This document shows, piece after piece, positions 28,868-38,346 of a stretch of 64,000 nucleotides of DNA. Position numbers and translations under genes: made by a program. This stretch comes from Desulfovibrionaceae bacterium (GTDB lineage Bacteria > Desulfobacterota > Desulfovibrionia > Desulfovibrionales > Desulfovibrionaceae). Position 1 is the stretch's first letter; every line of letters begins with the position of its first letter. Location of the stretch: contig JAQVCS010000001.1 in assembly GCA_028689675.1 (NCBI GenBank), positions 186,001-250,000 of the forward strand, read 5' to 3'. The notes under the pieces are model-generated. The model was not told where the DNA came from. It did no database searches and saw only the letters and a list, made by a program, of their open reading frames with translations.

Positions 28868-29557
28868 ATGGCACGAATGCGTGAACAAAAAAAACAGCTT
28901 AAAGAATGGCTGTCTGGTGAAGACTGGCAGCAGCACCTGCCTGCTATAGCTGCCCTTGACGGTAAGGAAGCCATAGGCCCCTTGATGTCTTTTTTGCTGC
29001 TGGGTGGGGAAATGACAGCGCGGGCTGCCGTGGCCTTGGGTGCGGTGGTGGCTGCGCTGTATGCACATGCCCCCGAGGCCGCGCGTGAAGTGCCGCGCCG
29101 CTTTATGTGGCATATGAATGAAGAAAGCGGCAATATTGGCTGGGGCATACCACAGGCTTTTGCCGAAGTGCTGGCGGCCTGCCCCCCCTTGAACAAGGTC
29201 TATGCTGCTGTGCTTATTTCCTACCTTATTGACTTGGGGCGCGATGATAATTTTTGCGATCACGCCCTCTTGCGTCGCTCTTGCTTTTGGGCTGTAGGGC
29301 GGCTGGCGCAGGCCTACCCGCATATAGAGGCCAAGGCAAGGCCGTGGCTTATTAAGGGCTTGTGCGATGAAGATATTGTGTGCCGCGGCATGGCTGCATG
29401 GGCTTTGGCGCAACTGCCGCCTTCGCTGGAAAGTGCCCCTGCCCTGCGCCGCCTTGCTGATGCAGGGCATAGCGAGCTGTGCGAGGTCTTTGATGGGCAA
29501 AGGCTGCGGCAGTATACCGTCACCGCTCTGGCACAGCAGGCTTTGGCGGCACAGTAA
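28868..29557 (+). CDS. HEAT-repeat protein
   Basis: 229 residues from the ATG at 28868 behind AAAGGAG. The whole chain is helical repeats with HEAT-like periodicity (AIAALDGKEAIGPLMSFLLLGG, RAAVALGAVV, CRGMAAWALAQLP). It resembles a Desulfovibrio HEAT family I know by the label DVU0298-like (from memory). Such proteins bind other proteins; some HEAT proteins serve phycobilin lyase or metal-cofactor roles, but nothing here points to one. A terminator follows immediately. Confidence 0.78.
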   Translation: MARMREQKKQLKEWLSGEDWQQHLPAIAALDGKEAIGPLMSFLLLGGEMTARAAVALGAVVAALYAHAPEAAREVPRRFMWHMNEESGNIGWGIPQAFAEVLAACPPLNKVYAAVLISYLIDLGRDDNFCDHALLRRSCFWAVGRLAQAYPHIEAKARPWLIKGLCDEDIVCRGMAAWALAQLPPSLESAPALRRLADAGHSELCEVFDGQRLRQYTVTALAQQALAAQ

Positions 29558-29562
29558 AATAA

Positions 29563-29590
29563 GGGCGCAGTTTTGCGCCCAATTTTTTTT
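29563..29590 (+). terminator. Intrinsic terminator before the asparaginase gene
   Basis: GGGCGCA-GTTT-TGCGCCC followed by eight T residues. The next gene's ribosome binding site starts right after the T run, so there is no room for a separate promoter between them. Confidence 0.92.
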
Positions 29591-29599
29591 GAGGTAGGC

Positions 29600-30604
29600 A
29601 TGAGCAAACGCAAACATATTCATATACTGGCCACGGGCGGCACTATTGCTGGTGCTGCCGATTCTGCCGTGCAAACTACAGGCTACCGCACCGCCACGCT
29701 AGGGGTGGAGGCCATGCTTGCCAGTGTGCCGCACCTTGAGGCACTTGCCCGCATTAGTGCCGAGCAATTTCTGCAAATAGCCAGTGCCGATATGGATGTG
29801 CCCGCATGGCTTGCCCTTGCTGCCCGCGTTAATGCCTTGCTGGCTGCGGAAGGGGATGAGGCCGTGGACGGGGTGGTGATTACCCATGGCACAGATACGC
29901 TGGAAGAAACAGCCTATTTTTTGAATTTAACTGTGGCCAGCAGCAAGCCTGTGGTGCTGGTGGGGGCTATGCGCCCTGCCACAGCGCTTTCGGCAGACGG
30001 GCCTTTGAATTTATATAATGCCGTGCTTGTGGCCGCGCATGCGGCAACGCAGGGCAAGGGCGTGGTGGTAGTTATGGATGATGCCATTTATGCCGCCCGT
30101 CATGTGCAAAAAACCAGCACTTTTCACACGCATAGCTTTAAGGGGCTGGAATATGGCTGCTTGGGCACGGTAGAAGGCGGCGTGGTGGACTATGCCTATG
30201 CCCCGCTGAAAATTCACACCACACACAGCCTCTTTGCCCGCCCCCTGCCCCCCAGCTTGCCCAAGGTGGAAATTGTGTATGCCTATGCTGGCTGTGGCGC
30301 GGGTATGATGGAGGCGGCCTTGGCACAGGGGGCACAAGGGCTGGTGCTGGCCTGCACGGGCAATGGTGCATTTAATGCCGCCATGCGTGAATTTGTGGGG
30401 CGGCATGCTGGGCAATGCGTTTTTGTGCGCGCCTCGCGCATACCAAGCGGTGCTATAGCCCCGAATGGAGAAGAAAATGATGATTTGTTTGGCACTGTGC
30501 CCGCGGCAGACCTTTCGCCACAAAAAGCACGCATCCTCTTAATGCTGGCCTTGTCTGCCGGCATGGAGGGGCTTGCAATTGTGCCTTTATTCACGCACTA
30601 TTAG
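29600..30604 (+). CDS. L-asparaginase, no signal peptide
   Basis: 334 residues from the ATG at 29600 (GAGGTAGGC upstream). It hydrolyses asparagine to aspartate and ammonia. Catalytic threonines lie in LATGGTIAG and in THGTDTLEE; the Lys-Asp of MRPATALSADGP follows. Domain architecture is that of type II enzymes such as AnsB, but no signal sequence is present, so it should be cytoplasmic. asnS lies 3 kb downstream, which may be coincidence. Confidence 0.93.
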   Translation: MSKRKHIHILATGGTIAGAADSAVQTTGYRTATLGVEAMLASVPHLEALARISAEQFLQIASADMDVPAWLALAARVNALLAAEGDEAVDGVVITHGTDTLEETAYFLNLTVASSKPVVLVGAMRPATALSADGPLNLYNAVLVAAHAATQGKGVVVVMDDAIYAARHVQKTSTFHTHSFKGLEYGCLGTVEGGVVDYAYAPLKIHTTHSLFARPLPPSLPKVEIVYAYAGCGAGMMEAALAQGAQGLVLACTGNGAFNAAMREFVGRHAGQCVFVRASRIPSGAIAPNGEENDDLFGTVPAADLSPQKARILLMLALSAGMEGLAIVPLFTHY

Positions 30605-30658
30605 GCAGGTGCACAGTTTTTTCTTTGTACCATGCTGTTTAACCTCAAGGAGTTTGTT

Positions 30659-31213
30659 ATGGCTCAGGATTATTTTAATGCCTTACGCGATCTCGTGCTT
30701 GTTATTGGTTCCAGCCTTGAGCCCAAGGATGTCTTGCAGCGCATTACTGAAGCCACGGCGCAAACTATGGGCTGCAAGGCCAGCACCATTCGTCTGCTTG
30801 ATCGCACAGGGCGTTTTTTGCTGCCTAGCGCGGCCTATGGGCTTTCGGCCACCTATTTGCGCAAAGGCGCTGTAGAGGTGAAAAAAAGCGGGTTGGATGG
30901 CGAAGTGCTGGGCGGAAAAACAATTCACCTGAAAGATGCGGCTGCCGATGGGCGCTTTCAATACCCCGAATCAGCCAAGGCCGAGGGGCTGGTTTCTGTG
31001 CTGTCTGCTCCTTTAATGGTGGATGGCAAGGCCATTGGCCTGATGCGCGTCTATTCTGCCGAGGCAAAAGATTTTTCTGAAGGCGAGCAGCAATTTATGG
31101 AAGCTGTGGCGGCTATTTCTGCTGTGTCTATTGAAAATGCCCGCCTGCATGAAGCCTTGCGCAATAATTATGAATTGATGAGCAAACACGCCTATCAGGT
31201 TTTTGAAGACTAG
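30659..31213 (+). CDS. GAF-domain protein
   Basis: 184 residues from the ATG at 30659 behind AAGGAG; an upstream ATG at 30632 lacks such a site. A single GAF domain spans about residues 15-170 (ASTIRLLDRTGRFLLPSAAYGL, GLVSVLSAPLMVDGKAIGLMRVYS). There is no kinase, HTH or cyclase domain, so it is a stand-alone sensor module or adaptor. The ligand is unknown. It lies 190 bp upstream of gap. Confidence 0.85.
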   Translation: MAQDYFNALRDLVLVIGSSLEPKDVLQRITEATAQTMGCKASTIRLLDRTGRFLLPSAAYGLSATYLRKGAVEVKKSGLDGEVLGGKTIHLKDAAADGRFQYPESAKAEGLVSVLSAPLMVDGKAIGLMRVYSAEAKDFSEGEQQFMEAVAAISAVSIENARLHEALRNNYELMSKHAYQVFED

Positions 31214-31404
31214 GGGCTAGGCCAAGAGCAGCCTAGGCATTTACGCTATGCCACTGCTCTGCAAAGGTTTGCCCGCATATTTTTGCCACGAAAGAGGCTT
31301 GGGCGAGTTTGCCACCCTCTTTCACCGTGAACGTGCTCTCAGGGCGGCATGGGCGCGGCTTATTGCCTGCTGCCCCAATAGCTTAACACGCTGGAGAAAT
31401 TCGT

Positions 31405-32421
31405 ATGGAAAAAGTAAAAGTTGCCATCAATGGTTTTGGCCGCATAGGCCGTCAGGTGTTTCGCGCTTTGCGCCAAAGCTATAGCGACCGTGTGGAAGTG
31501 GTTGCCATTAACGACTTAATGGATGCCGAAACCAATTTTCACCTGCTGGAATATGATTCTGTATATGGCCGCGCCTATTTTGACATTGCCGTAAACGGGC
31601 AAGAGGTCACCGTGGGCGACTGGCATGTGCATTGCTTTGCCGAGCGAGACCCAAAAATGCTGGCATGGAATGCCTATGGTGCGGATATTATTGTGGAATC
31701 GACAGGTATTTTCCGCAAGGCCTCGCAAGCCGCTGTGCATATGGATAATGGGGCAAAAAAGGTCATTATTACCGCCCCTGCCAAGGAAGAAGATATTACC
31801 ATTGTTATGGGCGTGAATGAGCAGGAATATGACCCTGCAAAGCATCATATTGTGTCCAATGCCTCGTGCACAACCAACTGCCTTGCGCCTGTTGCCCTTG
31901 TGGTGAACAATGCCTTTGGCATTAAACAAGGCGCTATGACCACCATTCATTCCTACACTAATGACCAGCGCATCTTGGATATGGCGCACAAAGATTTGCG
32001 CCGTGCCCGTGCGGCTGCGTGCAGCATTATTCCCACTTCTACAGGGGCGGCGCAGGCTGTTGCCAAGGTTATTCCTTCGCTCAAGGGCAAGTTCAGCGGC
32101 TATTCGCTGCGTGTGCCCACGCCCACGGTTTCGGTTGTGGATTTCACGGCTATTTTAGAAAAGGAAACCAGCACAGAAGAATTGCGCGCTACCTTAAAAA
32201 ACGCTGCCGAAACCAGCCTGAAGGGTATTTTGGAATATAGTGACAAGCCACTGGTTTCTATGGACTTTAAGGGTAATCCCCGTTCATCTATTCTGGAAGC
32301 GGAATATACCACGGTGCAAGACGGCACCCTTGCTAAAATTGTGAGCTGGTATGACAATGAATGGGGCTATTCCAACCGCGTGTGCGATATGATTTGCATG
32401 ATGGCAGAGCGCGGCTTGTAA
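31405..32421 (+). CDS. gap: Glyceraldehyde-3-phosphate dehydrogenase
   Basis: 338 residues, GGAG before the ATG. A glycolytic/gluconeogenic enzyme. The Rossmann motif INGFGRIGR, an Asp (AIND) favouring NAD over NADP, the catalytic Cys in [12 protein letters not shown] and the C-terminal [11 protein letters not shown] are intact. A terminator follows 33 bp downstream, so it is probably monocistronic. Confidence 0.97.
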   Translation: MEKVKVAINGFGRIGRQVFRALRQSYSDRVEVVAINDLMDAETNFHLLEYDSVYGRAYFDIAVNGQEVTVGDWHVHCFAERDPKMLAWNAYGADIIVESTGIFRKASQAAVHMDNGAKKVIITAPAKEEDITIVMGVNEQEYDPAKHHIVSNASCTTNCLAPVALVVNNAFGIKQGAMTTIHSYTNDQRILDMAHKDLRRARAAACSIIPTSTGAAQAVAKVIPSLKGKFSGYSLRVPTPTVSVVDFTAILEKETSTEELRATLKNAAETSLKGILEYSDKPLVSMDFKGNPRSSILEAEYTTVQDGTLAKIVSWYDNEWGYSNRVCDMICMMAERGL

Positions 32422-32453
32422 GCCTGCCTTAGAGCCTGAAGCCCAAAAAGAAT

Positions 32454-32489
32454 GAGCCGCCTGTAAGTAATACTGGCGGCTCTTTTTTT
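32454..32489 (+). terminator. Intrinsic terminator after gap
   Basis: GAGCCGCC (32454-32461) pairs with GGCGGCTC (32475-32482), followed by seven T residues. Confidence 0.93.
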
Positions 32490-32664
32490 AAATAAAAAGA
32501 CCTCTCCCTGTATGGAGAAGTTTTTTATATTGGGCAGGGCTTCCAAGCCTTGGCAGAGCAGGGCTGTTCAGTAAGCATGGCTTGTCCTGTGGGCTGCTCA
32601 GGCTTACCAAAGCCCTGCTGTAACACACCGTGCACTTTGTGCCTTAGGCAAGGGCAAGGTTGGC

Positions 32665-33042
32665 TTAACGAAAGCGTATATCCATACGGCTGCCTTCCCA
32701 GCGCTCTGTGCTTTTTTCTTTTGTATGCTCTTCGGTACGGCGTTGGCTGTGGCTGCTGCCTTGCGAGCGCGCAATGCCGCCATTGGGCGTATCTTGCCAC
32801 TGGTGCTCGCGCGTGGAATGGTCTGTGTTCCATTCTTGACGCTGTGTGCTGCGGTGCGTGTCTTTGTTGCGGTGCATTTCGCCTTCGCTATGGGTAAAGG
32901 TTGGCATGCCATATCTTGGGGCATTGTGGTGCATGCCGCCTGCGCCTTGCCAAGGGTCTGGGTACATGCCGGGGTCGTCTTCAATGCAGCCAGCCAAAAG
33001 CAGGCAGAGCAGCAGGGCAGCGGCTAAAGAAATATTTTTCAT
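32665..33042 (-). CDS. Small His/Arg-rich lipoprotein
   Basis: 125 residues from the ATG at 33042 (GGGAG upstream). A short Leu-rich signal peptide ends in LLAGC, a clear lipobox. The mature part begins with an acidic DDPGMYPDPW segment, then becomes rich in His, Arg, Ser and Thr with no recognisable fold. It resembles the lipoprotein at 22912-23421 in layout: signal, acidic Tyr/Pro spacer, basic hydrophilic tail. Function unknown; periplasmic metal binding is only a guess from the histidines. Confidence 0.7.
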   Translation of the reverse strand: MKNISLAAALLLCLLLAGCIEDDPGMYPDPWQGAGGMHHNAPRYGMPTFTHSEGEMHRNKDTHRSTQRQEWNTDHSTREHQWQDTPNGGIARSQGSSHSQRRTEEHTKEKSTERWEGSRMDIRFR

Positions 33043-33530
33043 ACATACTCCCAATTATTTTTGTACTTTTGAATAGCAGCAAAAAACTATGTATTACTGC
33101 TTGTTGCTGTTTGTAGCGGTGAGCAGCAAAAAAATCAAGCCATTGCTGGCACAGCAGGGGGCATAATGCGGCAAAGTCTTACGCAAGGGCATGAATTTGT
33201 GCGTCAATATTTTTTTCATATAACAAAAAAAGACGATAAATTTTATTGTTATGAACAAGTAAAGGCGCAAAAGCCGCAAAAAAAGTGCTGTCTGAAAAAA
33301 TAGTCTGCCCCAAGCGTGGCTTGGGCTTGCCTAGGCAGGCCTTCTCTTGGTATTGTTGCGCCCTTGGAGTAATTTTACTATGAAAGAGGCGTTTAAGGGC
33401 AGAAAAGCTCGCCTTGGCCTCTTTTATTGCAAGGATGTCTGCACATTCTTGCAGAGAGCAAAGGCATGGTTAATGCCTGTCTGCGCTATATAGCATACCT
33501 GTGCCCATGCGGGGCGGCAAGGAGAAAACA
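33043..33530. other. Gap before asnS with a hairpin and a possible 37-codon ORF
   Basis: A GCCCAAGC/GCTTGGGC-type stem lies near 33310-33330. A small ORF, ATG 33380 to TAG 33493, has GGAG ten bases upstream and encodes a 37-residue basic peptide (MKEAFKGRKARLGLF...). It contains no Asn codons, so it is not an evident attenuation peptide. No T-box motif was found. The asnS promoter should be in this stretch. Confidence 0.4.
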
Positions 33531-34895
33531 ATGAAAAGAACATTGATTATGCAGGCTTTGGCTATGACAGAGCCACAGAATACAATTACCGTGTGCGGCT
33601 GGGTGCGCACGCGCCGTGATGCCAAAGAATTTTCTTTTATAGAGCTGAATGACGGCTCGTGCTTGGCCAATATTCAATGCATTGTGGATGCAGACACGCC
33701 TGCTTTTGCGGGCATGGGCGAGGCGAATACGGGTGCTGGCCTGCGCGTGACAGGCCAGCTTGTGCCCTCGCCCGGCAAGGGGCAGCAATGGGAAATTCGC
33801 GCCAGCAGTATTGAAGTATATGGCTTGGCTGATCAGGAAAGCTTCCCTTTGCAGAAAAAGCGCCATTCTGATGAATTTTTGCGTTCTATAGCGCATTTAC
33901 GCCCGCGTACCAATAAATATGGCGCGGCTTTTCGCATTCGTGCCGAGGCCGCCCGCGCTGTGCACGATTATTTTTATGGCCAAGGCTTTCATTATGTGCA
34001 CACGCCCATTCTTACAGGTTCGGACTGCGAAGGCGCTGGCGAGATGTTTAGGGTGACCAATTTGCCCGCGGGTGAAACAGCTGTAGAAAAAGACTTTTTT
34101 GGCAAAGCGGCTAATTTAACGGTGTCTGGCCAGCTTGAGGCCGAAGCCTTGGCCATGGGGCTGGGGCGGGTGTACACCTTTGGCCCTACCTTCAGGGCAG
34201 AAAATTCCAACACCCCGCGCCATGCCGCCGAATTTTGGATGATTGAGCCAGAAATGGCCTTTGCCGATTTGCATGATTTGATGGACTTGGGCGAAGGCTT
34301 AACCTGCTTTGTGGTGAAGCAGGTGCTAGAGCGCTGCGCACAAGACATTGCTTTATTCAATAATTTTGTGGATAAAGGCCTGTGCCAGCGCCTTAATGCC
34401 TTGCTGGCCAAGCCTTTTGCCCGTGTTGCTTACCGTGAAGCCGTGGCTATTTTGCAACAATGCGGCAAAAAGTTTGAATACCCCGTAAGCTTTGGCACGG
34501 ATTTGCAAACCGAGCACGAGCGCTACCTTGCCGAAGAGCATTTTAAGCAGCCTGTGATGGTCTATGATTACCCCAAGAGCATCAAAGCCTTTTATATGCG
34601 CATGAATGACGATAACGAAACCGTGGCCGCCGTGGATGTGCTGGTGCCCGGCATTGGCGAGCTGATTGGCGGCTCGCAGCGTGAAGAGCGCATGGATGTG
34701 CTGGTGCAGCGCATTACTGAGCTTGGGCAAAACCCCGAAGATTATTGGTGGTATTTGGATTTGCGCCGCTATGGCTCTGTGCCCCATGCTGGCTTTGGGC
34801 TGGGCTTTGAGCGCCTGCTTATGCTGCTGACAGGCATAAGCAATATTCGCGACGTCATCCCCTTCCCCCGTACACCGGGCAATATTGAATTTTAA
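33531..34895 (+). CDS. asnS: Asparaginyl-tRNA synthetase
   Basis: 454 residues from the ATG at 33531 (AAGGAG upstream). It charges tRNA-Asn. The N-terminal OB-fold ([21 protein letters not shown]) is followed by the class II core: motif 1 near [13 protein letters not shown], motif 2 [12 protein letters not shown], motif 3 [15 protein letters not shown]. The terminal [11 protein letters not shown] is typical of AsnRS. Its presence suggests direct Asn-tRNA charging rather than only the GatCAB route. Confidence 0.96.
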   Translation: MKRTLIMQALAMTEPQNTITVCGWVRTRRDAKEFSFIELNDGSCLANIQCIVDADTPAFAGMGEANTGAGLRVTGQLVPSPGKGQQWEIRASSIEVYGLADQESFPLQKKRHSDEFLRSIAHLRPRTNKYGAAFRIRAEAARAVHDYFYGQGFHYVHTPILTGSDCEGAGEMFRVTNLPAGETAVEKDFFGKAANLTVSGQLEAEALAMGLGRVYTFGPTFRAENSNTPRHAAEFWMIEPEMAFADLHDLMDLGEGLTCFVVKQVLERCAQDIALFNNFVDKGLCQRLNALLAKPFARVAYREAVAILQQCGKKFEYPVSFGTDLQTEHERYLAEEHFKQPVMVYDYPKSIKAFYMRMNDDNETVAAVDVLVPGIGELIGGSQREERMDVLVQRITELGQNPEDYWWYLDLRRYGSVPHAGFGLGFERLLMLLTGISNIRDVIPFPRTPGNIEF

Positions 34896-34960
34896 GGCAG
34901 GCAGCATCCTGCACTACATTGACAAGAGCCAGACGAAAGGGTAGCGTTTCGCCACTCACA

Positions 34961-35068
34961 AGCTGGGGGAGCCGGAAAATGCCGCAATGCGGTAACTAAG
35001 GCTGAGAAAGGGCATAATCGTCCTGACCCTTACCACCTGATGCAGATAATACTGACGAAGGGAAGCTG
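34961..35068 (+). promoter_or_regulatory. TPP (THI-element) riboswitch
   Basis: Contains the ordered THI-box blocks GGGGGAGCC, GGCTGAGAAAGGGC, GACCCTTACCACCTGATG, CAGATAATACTGACG and AAGGGAAGC. The P1 ends AGCT and AGCT pair. It binds thiamine pyrophosphate. The downstream hairpin at 35094-35130 is an intrinsic terminator, so control is probably at transcription of thiSGH. Confidence 0.95.
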
Positions 35069-35093
35069 GACACTTTGGCCTGTTGCCTTTGTA

Positions 35094-35130
35094 ACGTCCA
35101 CCTTCCTTTAGGGCAGGTGGACGTTTTTTA
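35094..35130 (+). terminator. Riboswitch-controlled terminator before thiS
   Basis: ACGTCCACCT (35094-35103) pairs with AGGTGGACGT (35115-35124), followed by TTTTTATTTTTT. It lies between the TPP aptamer and the thiS start. Confidence 0.92.
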
Positions 35131-35152
35131 TTTTTTAACCCCCGAGAACGCT

Positions 35153-35353
35153 ATGGAAGTAAAAGTGAATGGGGAAAGCCTGTGCTGTGCTGCGGGCACA
35201 AGCCTGCTTGCTCTGCTGCAAGCCCGCGGCCTTGACCCTGCTGTGGTGGTGGTTGAGCGCAATGCCGAGATTGTTCCGCAGGCCGATTTTGCCGCAACGC
35301 TGTTATGCGCTGGCGATGCTCTTGAAATTATGCACTTTGTAGGAGGCGGGTAA
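35153..35353 (+). CDS. thiS: Sulfur carrier protein ThiS
   Basis: 66 residues from the ATG at 35153, ending in the GG needed for adenylation and thiocarboxylation. Ubiquitin-like fold with VNGES near the start and [11 protein letters not shown] at the end. It carries sulfur for the thiazole ring. The stop overlaps the thiG ATG as TAATG. Earlier in-frame starts would fall in the terminator and are excluded. Confidence 0.93.
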   Translation: MEVKVNGESLCCAAGTSLLALLQARGLDPAVVVVERNAEIVPQADFAATLLCAGDALEIMHFVGGG

Positions 35354-36135
35354 TGGCAGACGATATATTGCATTTGGGCGGTGCACAGCTGCACAGCCGC
35401 TTATTTATTGGCACAGGCAAATATGGGGCAGACAGCCTGATACCCGAGGTATGTGCGGCTGCTGGGGCAGAAGTCATTACCGTGGCCATGCGCCGTGTGG
35501 AAGGGGAAAGCAAAGGCATACAGGGGCACATTCCTGCTCACATGCGCCTGCTGCCCAATACCTCTGGGGCGCGCACTGCCGCAGAAGCCGTGCGCCTTGC
35601 CAAGCTGGCGCGCGCCGCAGGCTGCGGCAACTGGATTAAAATTGAATGTATTGCCGACACGCGCTATTTGCTGCCCGATGGCTATGAAACCGCCAAGGCA
35701 ACAGAATTGCTGGTGAAAGAAGGCTTTGTTGTGCTGCCCTATATTAACCCCGACCTCTATGTGGCGCGTGACTGCGCTTCGGCTGGGGCGGCTGCCGTCA
35801 TGCCCTTGGGCGCGCCTATTGGCACCAACCGTGGCTTGCGCACCAAAGAAATGCTGGGCATCCTCATAGAAGAAATAGACCTGCCCATTGTGGTGGATGC
35901 GGGCATTGGTGCGCCCTCGCAGGCTTGCGAAGCCATGGAAATGGGGGCGGCGGCCTGCTTGGTAAACACAGCCATTGCCAGCTCGCCCAATGCCATTGCC
36001 ATGGCACAGGCTTTTAAGCTGGCCGTGCAGGCTGGGCGCGCGGCCTATTGTGCTGGCCTCGGTGCAGAGCACTATGGCGGGGCTGTGGCTTCTTCCCCTT
36101 TGACAGGTTTTTTGGGTGAAGAGCGCAGCGCGTAA
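35353..36135 (+). CDS. thiG: Thiazole synthase
   Basis: 260 residues, a TIM-barrel enzyme joining DXP, dehydroglycine and ThiS thiocarboxylate into the thiazole. The Schiff-base Lys is in [17 protein letters not shown]. The phosphate-binding end [19 protein letters not shown] and LVNTAIA is conserved. Translationally coupled to thiS. Confidence 0.96.
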   Translation: MADDILHLGGAQLHSRLFIGTGKYGADSLIPEVCAAAGAEVITVAMRRVEGESKGIQGHIPAHMRLLPNTSGARTAAEAVRLAKLARAAGCGNWIKIECIADTRYLLPDGYETAKATELLVKEGFVVLPYINPDLYVARDCASAGAAAVMPLGAPIGTNRGLRTKEMLGILIEEIDLPIVVDAGIGAPSQACEAMEMGAAACLVNTAIASSPNAIAMAQAFKLAVQAGRAAYCAGLGAEHYGGAVASSPLTGFLGEERSA

Positions 36136-36216
36136 AGCCTGCGCGCCTGACCATGCCGCATGAACATAAGGCCTGTGCCCTGCAAGCGCAGGCTTTGCCC
36201 AGAGGATAGTGTATTT

Positions 36217-37341
36217 ATGAACACACAAGCCACATTTGAAGCTTTTTTAGCCCAATGGCCGCGTGAAATGCGCGCCAGCATGGCAGCAAACAGCAGCCCC
36301 GCTCAGGTTTTGGCTGCCTTGAATAAAGAAAGCCTGAGCCCACAGGATTTTATGGCGCTGCTTTCGCCTGCGGCCGCGCCCTATTTGGAGCAAATGGCAC
36401 AGCGCGCCCGCGCTCTTACCTTGCGCCATTTTGGCAGGGCGGTAAATTTATTTACCCCTATTTATGTTTCCGATTATTGCACCAACCATTGCCGCTATTG
36501 TGGATTCAACACCAATAATAAGCAGCCGCGCCGCCATTTAACGCCCGATGAAGCCTTTATTGAGGCGCAGGCCATTGCCGAAATGGGCATACAGCACATT
36601 CTCGTGCTGACAGGGGAAGCCCCCAAGCTGTCCTCCCCTGCCTATATTGGCGAGGTATGCCAGCGCATTAAGCCTTTGTTTGCCTCTGTGGGTATTGAGG
36701 TGTATTCCCTCACCGAAGATGATTATCGTATGCTGCGCGGCAAGGGCGTGGACAGCTTCACCATGTTTCAAGAAACATACAATGCCGAATTGTATGGCTG
36801 GCTGCACCCCAAAGGGCCAAAGCATGATTATGCATGGCGGCTGGAAACCCCCACGCGCGCTGCACGCGCTGGCCTGCGCTCTGTGGGCATTGGGGCATTG
36901 CTGGGCTTGGATGAGTTTATTCAAGATGCCTTTTGCACTGGCCTGCATGGCTATTGGCTGCGGCATAGCTTTCCTCAGGTGGATGTGGCGCTTTCTGTGC
37001 CGCGCATGTGCCCGCATGAAGGGGCTTTTGAGGTCAAGCATGCTGTGGATGACAGGCAATTTGTGCAATATATTTGCGCTTTGCGCTGTTTTTTGCCCCG
37101 TGCCTCTATTACTGTTTCCACGCGCGAAAAGCCCAGCATGCGCGATCATCTTATCCCCATTGGGGTGACGCGCGTTTCGGCAGGGGTTTCTACTGCTGTG
37201 GGCGGGCGCAAGCTGGAAGCCGATAATGCTGGGCAATTTGATATTTCAGACCACCGTTCGCTTGCCGAAATGTGCGCGGCCATAGAGGGCTTGGGCTACC
37301 AGCCAGTAATAAAAGATTGGGAAGCCTGCGAAAGCGAATAA
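36217..37341 (+). CDS. thiH: 2-iminoacetate synthase (radical SAM)
   Basis: 374 residues from the ATG at 36217, preceded by AGAGGAT at long spacing. It cleaves tyrosine to dehydroglycine and p-cresol for thiazole synthesis in anaerobes. The radical-SAM cysteines are in CTNHCRYC, and the C-terminal biotin/thiamin-synthesis-associated domain follows. Using ThiH rather than the oxygen-dependent ThiO fits an anaerobe. Confidence 0.95.
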   Translation: MNTQATFEAFLAQWPREMRASMAANSSPAQVLAALNKESLSPQDFMALLSPAAAPYLEQMAQRARALTLRHFGRAVNLFTPIYVSDYCTNHCRYCGFNTNNKQPRRHLTPDEAFIEAQAIAEMGIQHILVLTGEAPKLSSPAYIGEVCQRIKPLFASVGIEVYSLTEDDYRMLRGKGVDSFTMFQETYNAELYGWLHPKGPKHDYAWRLETPTRAARAGLRSVGIGALLGLDEFIQDAFCTGLHGYWLRHSFPQVDVALSVPRMCPHEGAFEVKHAVDDRQFVQYICALRCFLPRASITVSTREKPSMRDHLIPIGVTRVSAGVSTAVGGRKLEADNAGQFDISDHRSLAEMCAAIEGLGYQPVIKDWEACESE

Positions 37342-37377
37342 GACAGTTTATTGTGTTTCTTGTCTATTCACGCTAAG

Positions 37378-37417
37378 ACAAGGGGTATTCTGTGAGAATT
37401 CCCCTTGTTTCTTTTTT
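37378..37417 (+). terminator. Intrinsic terminator between thiH and thiF
   Basis: ACAAGGGG (37378-37385) pairs with CCCCTTGT (37401-37408), with an inner ATTCT/AGAAT pair, then TTTCTTTTTT. The thiF ribosome binding site AAGGAG starts directly at the end of the T run. Confidence 0.88.
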
Positions 37418-37432
37418 AAGGAGTAAAAAATT

Positions 37433-38035
37433 ATGCTACATGAAGGTTTGCAACGCTATCTTTCCCCCAAGCAGCGCCTTTTGCTGGCAGAGGCGCGGGT
37501 GGGCATTGCTGGGATGGGCGGTTTGGGCTCAAATGTGGCATTGATGCTGGCACGCAGCGGCATTGATCACCTTTTAATTGCCGATGGCGACGTGGTGGAA
37601 AGCTCAAATTTGAACCGACAGCAATTTTTTCCGCGCCATGTGGGGCTGCCCAAGGTGACGGCCATGCGCATGATTTTAGAAGAGCTGAACCCGCAAATTG
37701 ATGTAGATGCCCGCCATTGCTGGCTGGACGGCGCACGCATAGCCAAGCTGCTGCCCAAGGCAGATATTTGGGTGGAAGCGCTGGATGCCCCAGAGGCCAA
37801 GCGGCTTTTTGTGGAAATAGCTTTGCAGGCGGGCTATTTTACTGTCAGCGCTTCGGGCATGGCTGGCTATGGCGGCCTGCCCATGCAAAAGAGGCAGGTA
37901 GGCAATTTGGTTCTGGTGGGGGATTTTATTAGTGATGTCAATGTGCTGCCCCCCCTTGCTCCGCGTGTGACCGAGGCCGCCGCCCTACAGGCCGATGCTG
38001 TGCTGGAGCGTATTTTGGGCGCGCTAAGCCTGTAA
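37433..38035 (+). CDS. thiF: ThiS adenylyltransferase
   Basis: 200 residues, the short form of the E1-like ThiF family. It adenylates the ThiS C-terminus. The ATP-binding GMGGLGSNVALMLARSG, the Asp of DGDVVESSNLNRQ and the PKVTAMRM segment are present. The zinc-binding CxxC pairs of the longer MoeB/ThiF proteins are absent. Separated from thiH by a terminator, so it may be expressed at a lower level than thiSGH. Confidence 0.92.
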   Translation: MLHEGLQRYLSPKQRLLLAEARVGIAGMGGLGSNVALMLARSGIDHLLIADGDVVESSNLNRQQFFPRHVGLPKVTAMRMILEELNPQIDVDARHCWLDGARIAKLLPKADIWVEALDAPEAKRLFVEIALQAGYFTVSASGMAGYGGLPMQKRQVGNLVLVGDFISDVNVLPPLAPRVTEAAALQADAVLERILGALSL

Positions 38036-38066
38036 ACAACACAGAAGCAAGGCAATACATAAGCCT

Positions 38067-38108
38067 ACAGAACAAAAGCCTGCACGATAATGCAGGCTTT
38101 TGTTCTGT
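38067..38108 (+). terminator. Terminator hairpin after thiF
   Basis: An 18-bp stem, ACAGAACAAAAGCCTGCA with its complement, closes a 6-nt loop. The stem contains the T run (GCTTTTGTTCTG), so termination is probable but not certain. It could also face the flxA end coming from the other side. Confidence 0.75.
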
Positions 38109-38138
38109 CTAGGGCAAGTCCATTGTACTATTTTGCCA

Positions 38139-38241
38139 TAGAGCAATAGTGCTTTAACAGTGCTCTTTGGCAAGAGCGGGAGCTAATGCCCGCCACAAGG
38201 GCATAAGCGCAAATTTTTGCGCTGTTCGGGCTGAAGCCTTG
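38139..38241 (-). repeat. Dispersed AGAGCA-ended repeat, copy D (partial)
   Basis: On the minus strand: CCGAACAGCGCAAAAATTTG, TATGCCCTTGTGGCGGGCAT, TAGCTCCCGCTCTTGCCA and the right end ACTATTGCTCTA. The left third of the family, with AGAGCAGATT, is not recognisable. It lies between the convergent thiF and flxA genes. Confidence 0.75.
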
Positions 38242-38346
38242 AGGGCAAGAAGCCCGCCCAAGCCTATTGTGCAAAAGGGTGTACAGGCTACTTTATGCAG
38301 GGCAGGTGCCCCCTTTTCAAAGAGCCTCTGCCCTCTTGCCCGCGGG

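Noticed and set aside
33043..33530. A possible T-box leader for asnS
   Set aside because: No T-box consensus, specifier loop or terminator was found.
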